Of a stretch of 13,874 nucleotides of DNA, positions 7,616-13,874 are shown one piece after another. The notes below the pieces were generated by a model. It made no database searches and was not told the DNA's origin. It was given only the letters and a program-made list of their open reading frames with translations. Both the position numbers and the translations under genes were made by a program. Source of the stretch: Lentimicrobiaceae bacterium. Its GTDB lineage: Bacteria > Bacteroidota > Bacteroidia > Bacteroidales > Lentimicrobiaceae. The stretch lies in NCBI GenBank assembly GCA_028697695.1, contig JAQVEI010000015.1:1-13874 (forward strand), given 5' to 3'. Within the stretch, counting starts at the first letter, position 1; the number at the start of each line of letters is the position of its first letter.

Positions 7616-9020
7616 AATAGTGCTTATCATAAAGCGGGAATACCTTACCCGGGTACAAAAGAAATCTTTTTTGATAATGACCATACTTGGCCCCATCCTT
7701 ATGGCAGCCCTGTTTATTGTGCCGGTAATATTGTCTCAACTTTCTGATGAAGTGAAGCAGGTCCGGATACTGGATGAAACCGGTTGGTTTCTCGACCGTT
7801 TTGAGAATTCTGACCGCTATACCTTTGAGCATGTATTTACTGACCTTGAAACTGCCAAAGCAAATATTTCAGGCAATGACATCTACGCGCTCATCTACAT
7901 TCCCCGTCCGGAAGTGAGTGTACCCTCGTCTGCAATCATATTCAGCAACAGCCAGGTAAGCATAGATTTAAAAAGCCATATTCGCAACATCATGGCCAAA
8001 GAGGTTGAAAACCAAAAGCTGGGTGCAGAAATTGTCAAAGAAATCCGCAAGATAAACCCTGCTTTTTCAGAAGTAAAAGCAGACTCTTTGGAAAAAACCA
8101 ACCTGATAACCGATGAGATACTAAAAAATATCAAAACCAACATCACGCTTACCTCCATCCAGCTTGGCGAAGCAGGCAGTGAAGCCAAAAGCTACACCGA
8201 GGTAAGTATGGGAGTGGGTATGTTTGCCGGCATTTTAATCTATTTCTTTATCTTTTTGTTCGGTGCCCAGGTCATGAGAGGGGTAATCGAAGAGAAGGTA
8301 AGCCGGATTGTAGAAGTTATTGTTTCATCCGTGAAGCCTTTTCAACTGATGATGGGAAAAATTATTGGTGTAGCCCTCGTTGGTCTTACCCAATTTATGC
8401 TGTGGATTGTACTTACTCTGACCATAGTAACTGTTTTTCAAACACTTATGCCCAACAAGATCACCCCGGCCCAGGCCACCGAAGTATATCAGGACAACAC
8501 TTCACGCATCCCCTCTGAAAGCAACACTGCAGCCCTTCAATCCACTGAAAATGAAGATACTGCTATGTCACGCATGATTGAAGCACTGCAATCCATTGAC
8601 TTCACCACCATGATTTTAAGCTTCCTCTTCTACTTCATAGGTGGTTATCTGCTTTATGGAGCCATGTTCGCAGCCATAGGAGCAGCAGTTGACAATGAAA
8701 CTGATACCCAACAATTTATGTTGCCCATCACTGTTCCCTTGATTCTGGCTATAGTGATGGCACAATTCGTGATCAACAATCCCGATGGCCCCGTTTCATT
8801 CTGGTTTAGCATGATTCCTTTTACTTCACCCGTTATTATGATGGTTCGCATACCTTTTGGAGTACCTATGTGGCAGGTGGGCCTTTCCATGCTTATTTTA
8901 ACAGCAAGTTTTGTAGCCGCCGTTTGGCTGGCAGGCCGCATTTACCGGACCGGAATACTAATGTATGGTAAAAAAGTGAGCTGGGGTGAGATGTGGAAAT
9001 GGCTTTTTTATAAGGGATAA
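7608..9020 (+). CDS. ABC-2 type transporter permease, NatB-like
   Basis: The 470-residue membrane subunit pairs with the ATPase just upstream, whose last codons it overlaps by 8 bases. One transmembrane helix lies near the N-terminus (about 21-43), then a large extracytoplasmic domain (about 45-198), then roughly six helices at 200-222, 252-278, 336-360, 370-389, 399-415 and 424-446. The segment EEKVSRIVEVIVSS (228-241) followed by KPFQLMMGKIIG is the family hallmark between helices 2 and 3. The layout fits the ABC2_membrane_3/NatB group. A polar, Ser/Thr/Glu-rich insert at about 283-330 between helices 3 and 4 is probably a loop. The substrate is unknown; Na+, peptides or small toxic compounds are all possible for the family. 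Confidence 0.92.
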   Translation: MNKIVLIIKREYLTRVQKKSFLIMTILGPILMAALFIVPVILSQLSDEVKQVRILDETGWFLDRFENSDRYTFEHVFTDLETAKANISGNDIYALIYIPRPEVSVPSSAIIFSNSQVSIDLKSHIRNIMAKEVENQKLGAEIVKEIRKINPAFSEVKADSLEKTNLITDEILKNIKTNITLTSIQLGEAGSEAKSYTEVSMGVGMFAGILIYFFIFLFGAQVMRGVIEEKVSRIVEVIVSSVKPFQLMMGKIIGVALVGLTQFMLWIVLTLTIVTVFQTLMPNKITPAQATEVYQDNTSRIPSESNTAALQSTENEDTAMSRMIEALQSIDFTTMILSFLFYFIGGYLLYGAMFAAIGAAVDNETDTQQFMLPITVPLILAIVMAQFVINNPDGPVSFWFSMIPFTSPVIMMVRIPFGVPMWQVGLSMLILTASFVAAVWLAGRIYRTGILMYGKKVSWGEMWKWLFYKG

Positions 9021-9069
9021 CCATCACCTTGATGATCTTTTCATACACAGACTGACAAAGTTATTGATT

Positions 9070-10224
9070 ATGGCAAAAATATTAGTGATTGATGATGAAC
9101 GCAGCATCCGCTCTACTTTGCGTGAAATACTTGAATATGAAGGATATGAAATGGATGAGGCGCCGGATGGGCCGACTGCTTTGGAAATGGTTTCGTCAGA
9201 AAAGTACGACGTTATACTTTGCGATATAAAGATGCCACAAATGGATGGCATGGAGGTACTGGACCAACTGCTGCAAATGAATGATACTCCCGTGGTGATG
9301 ATTTCAGGACACGGAAACATTGAAACGGCTGTGGATGCCCTGAAAAAAGGTGCATACGACTATATCTCTAAACCACTGGACCTCAACCGCCTGCTGGTAA
9401 GTATCCGCAATGCCGTTGAAAAAGGAAGCCTGGTGAAAGAAACGCGTGTTCTAAAACGTAAGGTAAGTAAGACTTACGATATGATTGGAGAGTCACAGGC
9501 CATGGAGCAGATAAGAGATATGATTGATAAAGTTGCACCTACAGATGCGCGCGTATTGATTACCGGCAACAACGGAACGGGCAAAGAACTCGTTGCACGG
9601 TGGCTTCATGAATTCAGCCACCGGTCTGAAGGTCCTTTCGTTGAAGTAAACTGCGCAGCCATTCCCGGTGAACTTATTGAAAGCGTACTCTTTGGGCATG
9701 AAAAAGGCTCATTCACCTCAGCCATAAAACAACGCAAAGGCGATTTTGAGCAGGCCAACGGCGGAACTTTATTTTTGGATGAAATAGGTGACATGAGCCT
9801 TGCAGCTCAGGCCAAAGTTTTGCGTGCATTGCAGGAAAATAAAATTATGCGCGTAGGCGGCGAAAAGGATATACCCGTCGATGTGCGGGTGATTGCAGCC
9901 ACCAACAAGAATATTCAGGAAGAGATTAAAAAAAACACATTTCGTGAAGACCTCTACCATCGCTTAAGCGTAATACTTATCCATGTTCCTACCCTTAACG
10001 AGCGCGAAGAAGACATTCCGCTACTGGCGAATTATTTTATTGAGGACATTTGTGAAAGCCAGGGAAAACCACCCATGACTTTTACCGATGAAGCGCTGGA
10101 ATCACTCAAAAAAATCCAATGGACGGGAAACATCCGGGAGCTGCGCAACGTGGTAGAACGACTGGCTATATTGGGTGGAAATCCTATAACAGCCGCCGAT
10201 GTGGAGTTGTACGCGAGACACTGA
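9070..10224 (+). CDS. NtrC-like response regulator (receiver + AAA+), lacking a C-terminal DNA-binding domain
   Basis: Residues 1-120 are a receiver domain: acidic pocket D8/D9, phospho-acceptor D52 in CDIKMP, S79 and K101. Residues about 137-365 are a sigma-54-interaction AAA+ ATPase: Walker A GNNGTGKE at 166-173, Walker B GGTLFLDE at 231-238, and FREDLYHRL at 291-299. The sigma-54 contact loop reads GSFTSA at 213-218 rather than GAFTGA. The protein stops at residue 384, right after WTGNIRELRN and about 25 further residues, so the Fis-type helix-turn-helix of ordinary NtrC proteins (usually about 450-480 residues) is absent. The frame extends upstream to 8986 inside the permease gene, but ATG9070 gives the canonical MAKILVIDDE. 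It lies 49 bases after the permease; no histidine kinase is in the window. From memory, similar short regulators occur in other Bacteroidota. Confidence 0.92.
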   Translation: MAKILVIDDERSIRSTLREILEYEGYEMDEAPDGPTALEMVSSEKYDVILCDIKMPQMDGMEVLDQLLQMNDTPVVMISGHGNIETAVDALKKGAYDYISKPLDLNRLLVSIRNAVEKGSLVKETRVLKRKVSKTYDMIGESQAMEQIRDMIDKVAPTDARVLITGNNGTGKELVARWLHEFSHRSEGPFVEVNCAAIPGELIESVLFGHEKGSFTSAIKQRKGDFEQANGGTLFLDEIGDMSLAAQAKVLRALQENKIMRVGGEKDIPVDVRVIAATNKNIQEEIKKNTFREDLYHRLSVILIHVPTLNEREEDIPLLANYFIEDICESQGKPPMTFTDEALESLKKIQWTGNIRELRNVVERLAILGGNPITAADVELYARH

Positions 10225-10244
10225 ATAAAATTCTGATTGAATCG

Positions 10245-10275
10245 TTTTAATGCTGGTATAGTTTTTGTACCTTTG
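10245..10275 (+). promoter_or_regulatory. Promoter of ssrA
   Basis: TACCTTTG at 10268-10275 matches the Bacteroidota -7 consensus, and TTTT at 10245-10248 is a near-match to the -33 TTTG with the standard 19-base spacing. Transcription would begin near 10281, about 14 bases before the mature 5' end, leaving a short leader for RNase P to remove. Confidence 0.65.
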
Positions 10276-10294
10276 CAGCAGCATTAACGTTACC

Positions 10295-10663
10295 GGGGAT
10301 GACCGGTTTTGACAGCAAGGAAGTGTTAATGTAAGCACGCCGGGTGTTGTAAGTATAGCCCGTAAAACCTAACTTTCACAGCCAATAACTGGCAACGATT
10401 ATAATTACGCGTTAGCCGCTTAATCAAGGATTAAGCCGCTTTCTGCTCCCCGTGAAGCCTGTCGTGGCCGCGTCGCGGAAGGAGCATCACAAATGCCACG
10501 ATAAGACAGGTAAGATCCTGGTGCCTGTTCGAAAACCAAAAGGAATAAGGATGTTGTAGGGCCGTTTTCTCCCGGCAGCATCCCGACAATCAACTGAAAA
10601 CTAAGCGCGTAGAAAGCATTGGTGCTGCTTGTTTGGACGCGGGTTCGACTCCCGCCATCTCCA
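10295..10663 (+). ncRNA. ssrA: tmRNA (transfer-messenger RNA)
   Basis: tmRNA rescues ribosomes stalled on broken mRNAs and tags the nascent chain for proteolysis. The two ends form an alanine-tRNA-like acceptor stem: GGGGATG (10295-10301) pairs with CATCTCC (10656-10662), including the G3-U70 wobble recognised by alanyl-tRNA synthetase. The T arm is GCGGG-TTCGACT-CCCGC at 10639-10655, and A10663 is the discriminator. The next bases are CAA, so CCA is not encoded and must be added afterwards. The tag frame starts at GGC 10391 and reads GNDYNYALAA, ending at TAA 10421-10423; the stop lies in a perfect 8-bp hairpin (10418-10425 with 10429-10436). The AATAACTGG context and the NYALAA ending fit Bacteroidota tmRNAs. 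Total mature length before CCA addition is 369 bases. The proteins SmpB and ClpXP, its partners, are elsewhere. Confidence 0.96.
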
Positions 10664-10850
10664 CAAATAAATTCAGAATAGCTCATTATCAACGAGTTAT
10701 TAATAGAAAGTTCTTTATGAGTATTATAGAGAATTTTCTTTCGGGTGTAAATAAGGGCCACTTGTTTGTATTAGAACGAACAATGCAAGCCGGATGAAGA
10801 ACAGTGCATTCACCCAAATCCTCAAAAACAAAGAAGCCTTTTTTATTCCT

Positions 10851-10880
10851 ACCGGATCTAATTCGTTAGATCCAGGTTTT
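10851..10880 (+). terminator. UUCG-looped hairpin, candidate terminator downstream of ssrA
   Basis: GGATCTAA (10854-10861), loop TTCG and TTAGATCC (10866-10873) make a perfect 8-bp stem. With A10874 bulged, ACC/GGT adds three more pairs, for about 11 in all. TTTT follows at 10777 plus 100, that is 10877-10880. It lies about 190 bases after the mature ssrA end, so it may terminate ssrA read-through. The T run is short, so an RNA-processing or repeat-element role is possible. Confidence 0.5.
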
Positions 10881-11003
10881 ATGCATTAAAGAAAATCAAT
10901 CTACCACGGACAACGCAGTTCTCCAAACTTATATTGAACCTATAAGCATTGGAAAATAAAATACTTGTTACGTTCTATTGTAATATTTAAGTATCCGTGT
11001 AGC

Positions 11004-11024
11004 AAAAAGCAACCTCAGCATTGC
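11004..11024 (-). terminator. Weak candidate terminator of the C69 peptidase gene
   Basis: Read on the minus strand, GCAAT (11024-11020), a six-base loop and GTTGC (11013-11009) form a 5-bp stem with one G-U pair, followed by five T (11008-11004). It lies about 75 bases beyond the peptidase stop. The stem is short, so support is modest. Confidence 0.35.
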
Positions 11025-11052
11025 GTTTACTTTTTGGTAGAAGCGTCTTTAT

Positions 11053-11068
11053 ACTGCAATTTTGCAGT
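11053..11068. repeat. 16-bp near-perfect palindrome
   Basis: ACTGCAA (11053-11059) and TTGCAGT (11062-11068) are perfect reverse complements around a central TT. The two-base centre cannot form an RNA hairpin without opening some pairs, so a dimeric protein-binding site is the more natural reading. It lies 31 bases beyond the end of the peptidase gene, an odd place for an operator, so chance is possible. Confidence 0.35.
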
Positions 11069-11098
11069 TATGCAGGCAGGCGACCCTAAAAGCCTTGC

Positions 11099-12700
11099 TT
11101 AGAAACCTCTGCCAAACATTTCCCAGAACGTACTTTCCAGTGTTGCCCAGCGTTGCAGGGTAGCACCAGCAAAATCGCTGCTGTATTGTGTGAGCAGAGT
11201 TTTGGCTTCTTTTTCTTTGCCATCAGCAATAAGTTGTTTGGCTTTTAGCTCAAGTGCCGGCATTTCGAACCTTGCTTTTTCTTCGAAACTCAATACATTT
11301 TCAAGGATGGTGCCTTTGGTTTTGCCCCAAGAAACGGTGGCCAGCTTGTTGGCTTTGCGGTATCCCCACAGTGCAGCATCATCGCGGTATTTTTTTTGAC
11401 CGCAAACTTCCCATTTGGCCGGCACCTGGCTCACTCCTGCATAAACCGGAATCCGGGGGCTTTCACCGGGATTGTCGAACGAGAACCAGGAAACTGCACC
11501 TATGGCATCGGGCAGCCATCCACGCAATTGTGTTATGTGAGAATAGGAACACCAGGCTACCGAAACCGTACGCTGAAATTCAACTGTTTCGGGTGCCAGA
11601 TAATTTAAGGTATTTCGCATATCGGCTGTAAGCCATGGATTGGCAATGGGGCTAACGATGGTGTCCTGACCTGTTTCTTTGCGGTTATCGTCATAACGTT
11701 TCTTTACCATTTTAACATGCCGGGTCATATCATAGGGACTGCCTTCGTAAGTTTCGCGATACAATTCAGCCAGCCGTTCAACGCTAACTTTCTGTTCGGG
11801 TTTCACAGAAAAAGGCAGCTCTTCCATCTCCATGGTCAGGCCGAGCGAGGGTGCCAGGGCGTTGAGGACAAAGAACTCTCTGATTTTATATGGCTTATCC
11901 ACATCTCCATAGGCTTTCCAAAATTTAAAAGGCTCATTCCCATCCCACAGGCCATATTTCAGGGCCACTTCTTTGTAATTGTCGCTGGCCATATAATAAT
12001 CCTTATTTTTCAAATCAATGGTGCCAATACGCACGATGTTCGCCTGTATTCCCACATGGTCGTCGGGAATACGCTGAGCAGCCCACACGCCTCCGATTTT
12101 GTCCGGTCCTTCGCCAAGAATTTCCATTTGCCACACTTCCTTTGGATCGGCAATGGTGATACACTCTCCATAATCGCCAAAACCATATTGCTTTATCAGT
12201 GAGCCAATCAGGCGGATGGCTTCGCGTGCATTGTCGCAACGCTGCAGCGCTACTCTTTGCAGCTCCTCGATAAGGAACATACCATTTTTATTCACCAGGA
12301 TATCAGGTCCCACAAAAGTGGCTTCTCCCATGGCCAGTTGTTTCTCATTGAGCGATGGATAGGCAGTATTCAGATAGGCATAGGTATGCTTTACCTGGGG
12401 AATCCGTCCGGCTACCTTTAATTTACGCATATCGTCCGGTGTTTCGGTATGCAGGGTGCCTTTATAAACGGTATGCATAGCGGTATCGGCATGATCGGCT
12501 GCAGGTTCCATGCGCACCCAGGTGCGGTAATTGCCATCACAGGTGTGAGCGGTCATCACCGATCCATCTGTAGATGCGTTTTTACCAACCATAATACTGG
12601 TGCAGCTTTCACCAAACCAGGGGTCACCGGGTTGAACCTGGGCAATACCGGTAAACGGAAGCCACAAAAGAGCAATAGCTGTTAAATATCGAAAAATCAT
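11099..12700 (-). CDS. Secreted C69-family dipeptidase (N-terminal nucleophile hydrolase)
   Basis: The 533-residue protein belongs to peptidase family C69 (PepD-like), Ntn hydrolases that cleave dipeptides. Residues 1-20 form a signal peptide (MIFRYLTAIALLWLPFTGIA, cleavage likely before QVQPG), so it acts outside the cytosol, most likely in the periplasm. The predicted nucleophile is Cys33 in GESCTSIMVGKNASTDGS, the conserved start of the mature C69 enzyme, which would be exposed by removing residues 1-32. Other conserved blocks include TAHTCDGNYRTW, the MGEATFVGP segment, GYGECITIADPKEVW-like sequence at about 176-191 and NPWLTADMRNTL further on. The length fits the longer PepD-like members. 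It is transcribed toward ssrA and separated from ahcY by that gene's terminator, so it needs its own promoter. The substrate is probably small peptides, but specificity is unproven. Confidence 0.93.
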   Translation of the reverse strand: MIFRYLTAIALLWLPFTGIAQVQPGDPWFGESCTSIMVGKNASTDGSVMTAHTCDGNYRTWVRMEPAADHADTAMHTVYKGTLHTETPDDMRKLKVAGRIPQVKHTYAYLNTAYPSLNEKQLAMGEATFVGPDILVNKNGMFLIEELQRVALQRCDNAREAIRLIGSLIKQYGFGDYGECITIADPKEVWQMEILGEGPDKIGGVWAAQRIPDDHVGIQANIVRIGTIDLKNKDYYMASDNYKEVALKYGLWDGNEPFKFWKAYGDVDKPYKIREFFVLNALAPSLGLTMEMEELPFSVKPEQKVSVERLAELYRETYEGSPYDMTRHVKMVKKRYDDNRKETGQDTIVSPIANPWLTADMRNTLNYLAPETVEFQRTVSVAWCSYSHITQLRGWLPDAIGAVSWFSFDNPGESPRIPVYAGVSQVPAKWEVCGQKKYRDDAALWGYRKANKLATVSWGKTKGTILENVLSFEEKARFEMPALELKAKQLIADGKEKEAKTLLTQYSSDFAGATLQRWATLESTFWEMFGRGF

Positions 12701-12708
12701 GAATATTG

Positions 12709-12737
12709 AAAATTAGAATCAGCAGGTAAAATTAGAA
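12709..12737 (-). promoter_or_regulatory. Tandem promoter-like repeats upstream of the C69 peptidase
   Basis: On the minus strand TTCTAATTTT occurs twice, at 12737-12728 and 12718-12709, exactly 19 bases apart. Each contains a TAnnTTT core of a Bacteroidota -7 box but lacks the final G. For the copy nearer the gene, TTTC lies 19 bases upstream as a partial -33. That copy would place the transcript start almost at the ATG (12700). This is suggestive only. Confidence 0.3.
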
Positions 12738-12811
12738 ATTATTTTAGACGGACGCATAATTACATCGCTGAAGATTTTTCATTTCTCCCTATGACCGATG
12801 AAAGCGGCATT

Positions 12812-12846
12812 AAAAAAGGCGGAAGGTTTGAATACCGATCCGCCTT
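12812..12846 (-). terminator. Intrinsic terminator of ahcY
   Basis: Read on the minus strand, AAGGCGGA (12846-12839) pairs perfectly with TCCGCCTT (12823-12816), and GGT/ACC can pair inside the loop. The stem is followed by a T run (the A tract 12812-12817 on the + strand). It begins 21 bases after the ahcY stop. Confidence 0.88.
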
Positions 12847-12867
12847 GTAATTCATTGCTATAAAACT

Positions 12868-13874
12868 TTAGTACCTGTAATGATCAGGTTTGTAGGGGCC
12901 TTCAACCGGCACCCCGATGTAGGCAGCCTGCTCGGCCGTAAGTTTGGTTAATTTAACCCCAATTTGTTCCAGATGCAGGCGGGCAACTTCTTCGTCAAGT
13001 TGTTTGGGCAAGCGATACACATCGGTTTGGTAATCATTCTGCCACAAGTCCAACTGCGCAAGCACCTGATTGGAAAATGAGTTACTCATCACAAAAGAAG
13101 GATGACCGGTAGCACAGCCCAGATTAACCAAACGCCCTTCAGCAAGCAAAAAGATGGCGTTGCCGGTATCAAAAGTAAACTTATCCACCTGGGGTTTTAT
13201 GTTTACATGTTCTATGTCTGGATTTTTCATCAGTGCTTCCACCTGAATTTCATTGTCAAAGTGGCCAATGTTGCAAACGATGCTTTGGTCTTTCATTGAG
13301 TGCATGTGATCCAGAGTGATGACATCGCGGTTACCGGTAGCGGTAACGTAAATGTTTCCTTCTTTAAGCGCTTCCTCCATGGTGGATACTTCAAAACCTT
13401 CCATAGCTGCCTGCAGGGCGCAGATGGGGTCAATCTCGGTAACGATTACCCTGGCACCATAAGAACGCATAGAACGTGCACAACCTTTACCTACATCTCC
13501 AAAACCCAGAACAACAACCACTTTACCGGCAATCATTACATCGGTAGCCCGTTTTATGCCATCGGCCAGTGATTCATGGCAGCCATAAAGGTTATCAAAT
13601 TTTGATTTGGTAACCGAATCATTCACATTTATTGCCGGGAAGAGCAATTCACCCGATTGCATCATCTGGTACAGCCGATGTACACCGGTAGTGGTTTCTT
13701 CCGACACTCCTTTGAGGTCTTCGACTGCAGTGTGCCATTGGCGGTTGTCATCTTCAAAAGCTTCGGCAAGGATTTTAAGCAAGGCCTTTTCTTCAGTGAT
13801 TTCGGTATGCTGATTTATTAATTCGGGATTTTTTTCAATGGCATATCCTTTATGTACCATCAGTGTAGCATCTC
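12868..13874 (-). CDS. ahcY: S-adenosylhomocysteine hydrolase (C-terminal part, cut by the window edge)
   Basis: AhcY splits S-adenosylhomocysteine into adenosine and homocysteine, keeping the methylation cycle running in the cytosol; it uses bound NAD. The frame is open to base 13874: codons for Asp-Ala-Thr-Leu precede the first visible Met (13858-13860), matching the family block DATLMVHKGY, so that Met is internal and the true start lies outside. Visible landmarks, counted from that Met, are TTTGVHRL at 57-63, NVNDSVTKSKFDN at 78-90, the NAD-binding GFGDVGKG at 119-126, and the standard C-terminus KPDHYRY. About 334 residues are present, so roughly 130-140 N-terminal residues are missing, judged by the usual length of about 470. 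The gene is followed by a strong terminator, so it is the last gene of its transcript. Confidence 0.96.
   Translation of the reverse strand, partial: DATLMVHKGYAIEKNPELINQHTEITEEKALLKILAEAFEDDNRQWHTAVEDLKGVSEETTTGVHRLYQMMQSGELLFPAINVNDSVTKSKFDNLYGCHESLADGIKRATDVMIAGKVVVVLGFGDVGKGCARSMRSYGARVIVTEIDPICALQAAMEGFEVSTMEEALKEGNIYVTATGNRDVITLDHMHSMKDQSIVCNIGHFDNEIQVEALMKNPDIEHVNIKPQVDKFTFDTGNAIFLLAEGRLVNLGCATGHPSFVMSNSFSNQVLAQLDLWQNDYQTDVYRLPKQLDEEVARLHLEQIGVKLTKLTAEQAAYIGVPVEGPYKPDHYRY

Larger units (their letters stand above)
10664..11098. other. 435-bp convergent gap between ssrA and the peptidase gene
   Basis: No convincing gene is present. The gap holds an 8-bp AT-rich stem just after ssrA (10677-10684 with 10694-10701, one G-U pair), the UUCG-looped hairpin at 10851-10880, a weak minus-strand terminator at 11004-11024 and a 16-bp palindrome at 11053-11068. 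A second 6-bp inverted repeat, AATGCA/TGCATT, lies at 10782-10787 and 10805-10810. The longest start-to-stop frame I noticed on the + strand is 26 codons (10717-10797). There is no second copy of the ssrA 3' end, so nothing suggests an integrated element here. Confidence 0.7.

Noticed and set aside
9022..9039. Terminator between the permease and the regulator (CATCA/TGATG)
   Set aside because: The stem is only five pairs with a three-base loop and a poor T run.
8986..9069. 28-residue N-terminal extension of the response regulator
   Set aside because: It overlaps the permease gene in another frame, and ATG9070 gives the canonical receiver-domain start.
10636..10670. ssrA 3' end as an attachment site for an integrated island
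   Set aside because: tmRNA ends are common integration sites, but no second copy of the T-arm/acceptor sequence and no integrase are present in the window.
10420..10761. 113-codon minus-strand frame containing GDGGSRTRVQTSSTNAFYAL
   Set aside because: It is the antisense of the tmRNA 3' half. Such frames over tRNA-like ends are a known source of spurious proteins.
10717..10797. 26-codon frame MSIIENFLSGVNKGHLFVLE... in the gap after ssrA
   Set aside because: It is short, has no clear start signals or recognisable family, and is within the range expected by chance.
11717..12202. 161-codon + strand frame
   Set aside because: It is a shadow inside the C69 peptidase gene, whose motifs on the other strand are unambiguous.
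1..13874. CRISPR arrays, insertion sequences, toxin-antitoxin or defence genes
   Set aside because: No regularly spaced repeats, transposase motifs or recognisable defence proteins were seen on either strand.

Overview
This 13.9-kb window looks like a chromosomal housekeeping segment from a member of the Bacteroidota. The basis is the protein families (a DUF4290 protein beside murA, a tmRNA tag ending in NYALAA, a NatAB-type ABC-2 exporter, a C69 dipeptidase with a signal peptide), several promoter-like boxes of the Bacteroidota type (TAnnTTTG), moderate G+C, and A-rich start regions that mostly lack strong Shine-Dalgarno sites. The order or genus cannot be fixed from the sequence alone.

Layout, left to right. 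On the + strand: a UvrD/PcrA-type DNA helicase (about 77-2365); a DUF4290 protein of unknown function (2566-3231); murA, the first committed step of peptidoglycan synthesis, with Asp in place of the usual active-site Cys (3350-4660); grpE (4803-5390) and dnaJ (5441-6589), the co-chaperones of DnaK; an intrinsic terminator (6613-6647); an ABC ATPase and its membrane partner overlapping by 8 bp (6671-7615, 7608-9020); a short NtrC-like response regulator (9070-10224); and ssrA, the tmRNA gene (10295-10663). On the - strand: a secreted C69-family peptidase (11099-12700) and the C-terminal part of ahcY, S-adenosylhomocysteine hydrolase, running off the right edge (12868-13874) with a clear terminator behind it. 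The two halves converge on a 435-bp non-coding gap (10664-11098) that holds several hairpins.

Functionally the region mixes DNA repair, cell-wall synthesis, protein folding, ribosome rescue, export and methyl-cycle metabolism. I found no phage genes, transposase, CRISPR array, toxin-antitoxin pair or defence system. The most interesting points are: the AAA+ regulator that ends before any DNA-binding domain and has GSFTSA instead of GAFTGA; the Cys-to-Asp MurA; a perfect 9-12-9 inverted repeat upstream of grpE-dnaJ that is not CIRCE; a terminator with a competing hairpin just ahead of the ABC operon; and a UUCG-looped hairpin downstream of ssrA. Nothing here amounts to a clearly new multi-gene system.
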